5,063 nucleotides of DNA from positions 1-5,063 of the forward strand of contig CAZWYJ010000075.1 of assembly GCA_964638165.1 (NCBI GenBank). Reading direction: 5' to 3'. Shown piece after piece: positions 4,932 to 5,063 of this stretch. Below the pieces are notes generated by a model. The model had not been told where the DNA came from and did not search any database. It saw only the letters and a list, made by a program, of their open reading frames with translations. How positions within the stretch are numbered: the first letter of the stretch is position 1; each line of letters starts with the position of its first letter. The DNA is from 2-12-FULL-60-25 sp964638165. GTDB lineage: Bacteria; Patescibacteriota; Patescibacteriia; 2-12-FULL-60-25. A program made the translations under genes and the position numbers.

Positions 4932-5063
4932 ATGCAATATGAAGAACTTACGCGAAAAATTATTCGCTGTGCAATGAATGTCCACTCAGTTCTTGGGAAT
5001 GGATTTCGGGAAGTCGTTTATCAAAGGGCCTTGGCTATAGAATTCGAGGAACAACATCTACAA
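4932..5063 (+). CDS. GxxExxY family protein, N-terminal 44 residues (3' end beyond window)
   Basis: The frame from the ATG at 4932 runs to the right edge without a stop. The translated start MQYEELTRKIIRCAMNVHSV leads into LGNGFREVVYQRALAIEFEEQ, which contains the naming motif G24-x-x-E27-x-x-Y30. The family (GxxExxY protein) belongs to the PD-(D/E)XK nuclease superfamily, is about 125-135 residues long, and is common in CPR and environmental bacteria; its cellular role is not established. The catalytic PD-(D/E)XK residues lie beyond the window. The frame is open further upstream with a TTG at 4872, but the family N-terminus fits the ATG. No Shine-Dalgarno is evident. The gene is divergent from valS, and it and its upstream region look more AT-rich than the rest of the window, which may point to a different origin. 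Confidence 0.88.
   Translation, partial: MQYEELTRKIIRCAMNVHSVLGNGFREVVYQRALAIEFEEQHLQ

Overview
The window looks like a piece of a bacterial chromosome, probably from the Candidate Phyla Radiation (Patescibacteria). The clues are compact gene packing, a bacterial-type TyrRS and ValRS, two small orphan proteins and a GxxExxY protein. The phylum is an inference from gene character. TGA is used as a stop (end of the gene at 900-1409), and I see no sign of TGA recoding in the frames I read.

Layout, right to left on the minus strand: (i) 1981-4722, valS, a complete valyl-tRNA synthetase; (ii) 1446-1811 and 900-1409, two small unrecognised genes in tandem, each with a strong Shine-Dalgarno sequence, followed by a hairpin at 844-875; (iii) 1-797, the N-terminal 265 codons of tyrS, cut by the window edge. 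On the plus strand, only 4932-5063 is coding: the first 44 codons of a GxxExxY-family gene, divergent from valS and cut by the right edge. The 209-bp divergent spacer (4723-4931) turns AT-rich towards the plus-strand gene and holds candidate promoters and short direct repeats.

The most interesting structure is inside valS. Three GC-rich, in-frame insertions sit in loops or linkers of the enzyme. Each is built from a 7-bp tandem unit (minus strand GGGCGCR), and two share longer flanking sequence, so they look like copies of one dispersed element. One copy is split by a further 39-bp palindromic element whose length (13 codons) keeps the frame. This nested, frame-preserving palindrome in an essential gene resembles in behaviour the palindromic elements known inside Rickettsia genes.

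The two synthetases charge tRNA-Tyr and tRNA-Val. Both lack a clear Shine-Dalgarno sequence and have a possible promoter very close to the start codon, whereas the two small genes between them have strong ribosome binding sites. No tRNA, rRNA, CRISPR array or transposase gene was seen.
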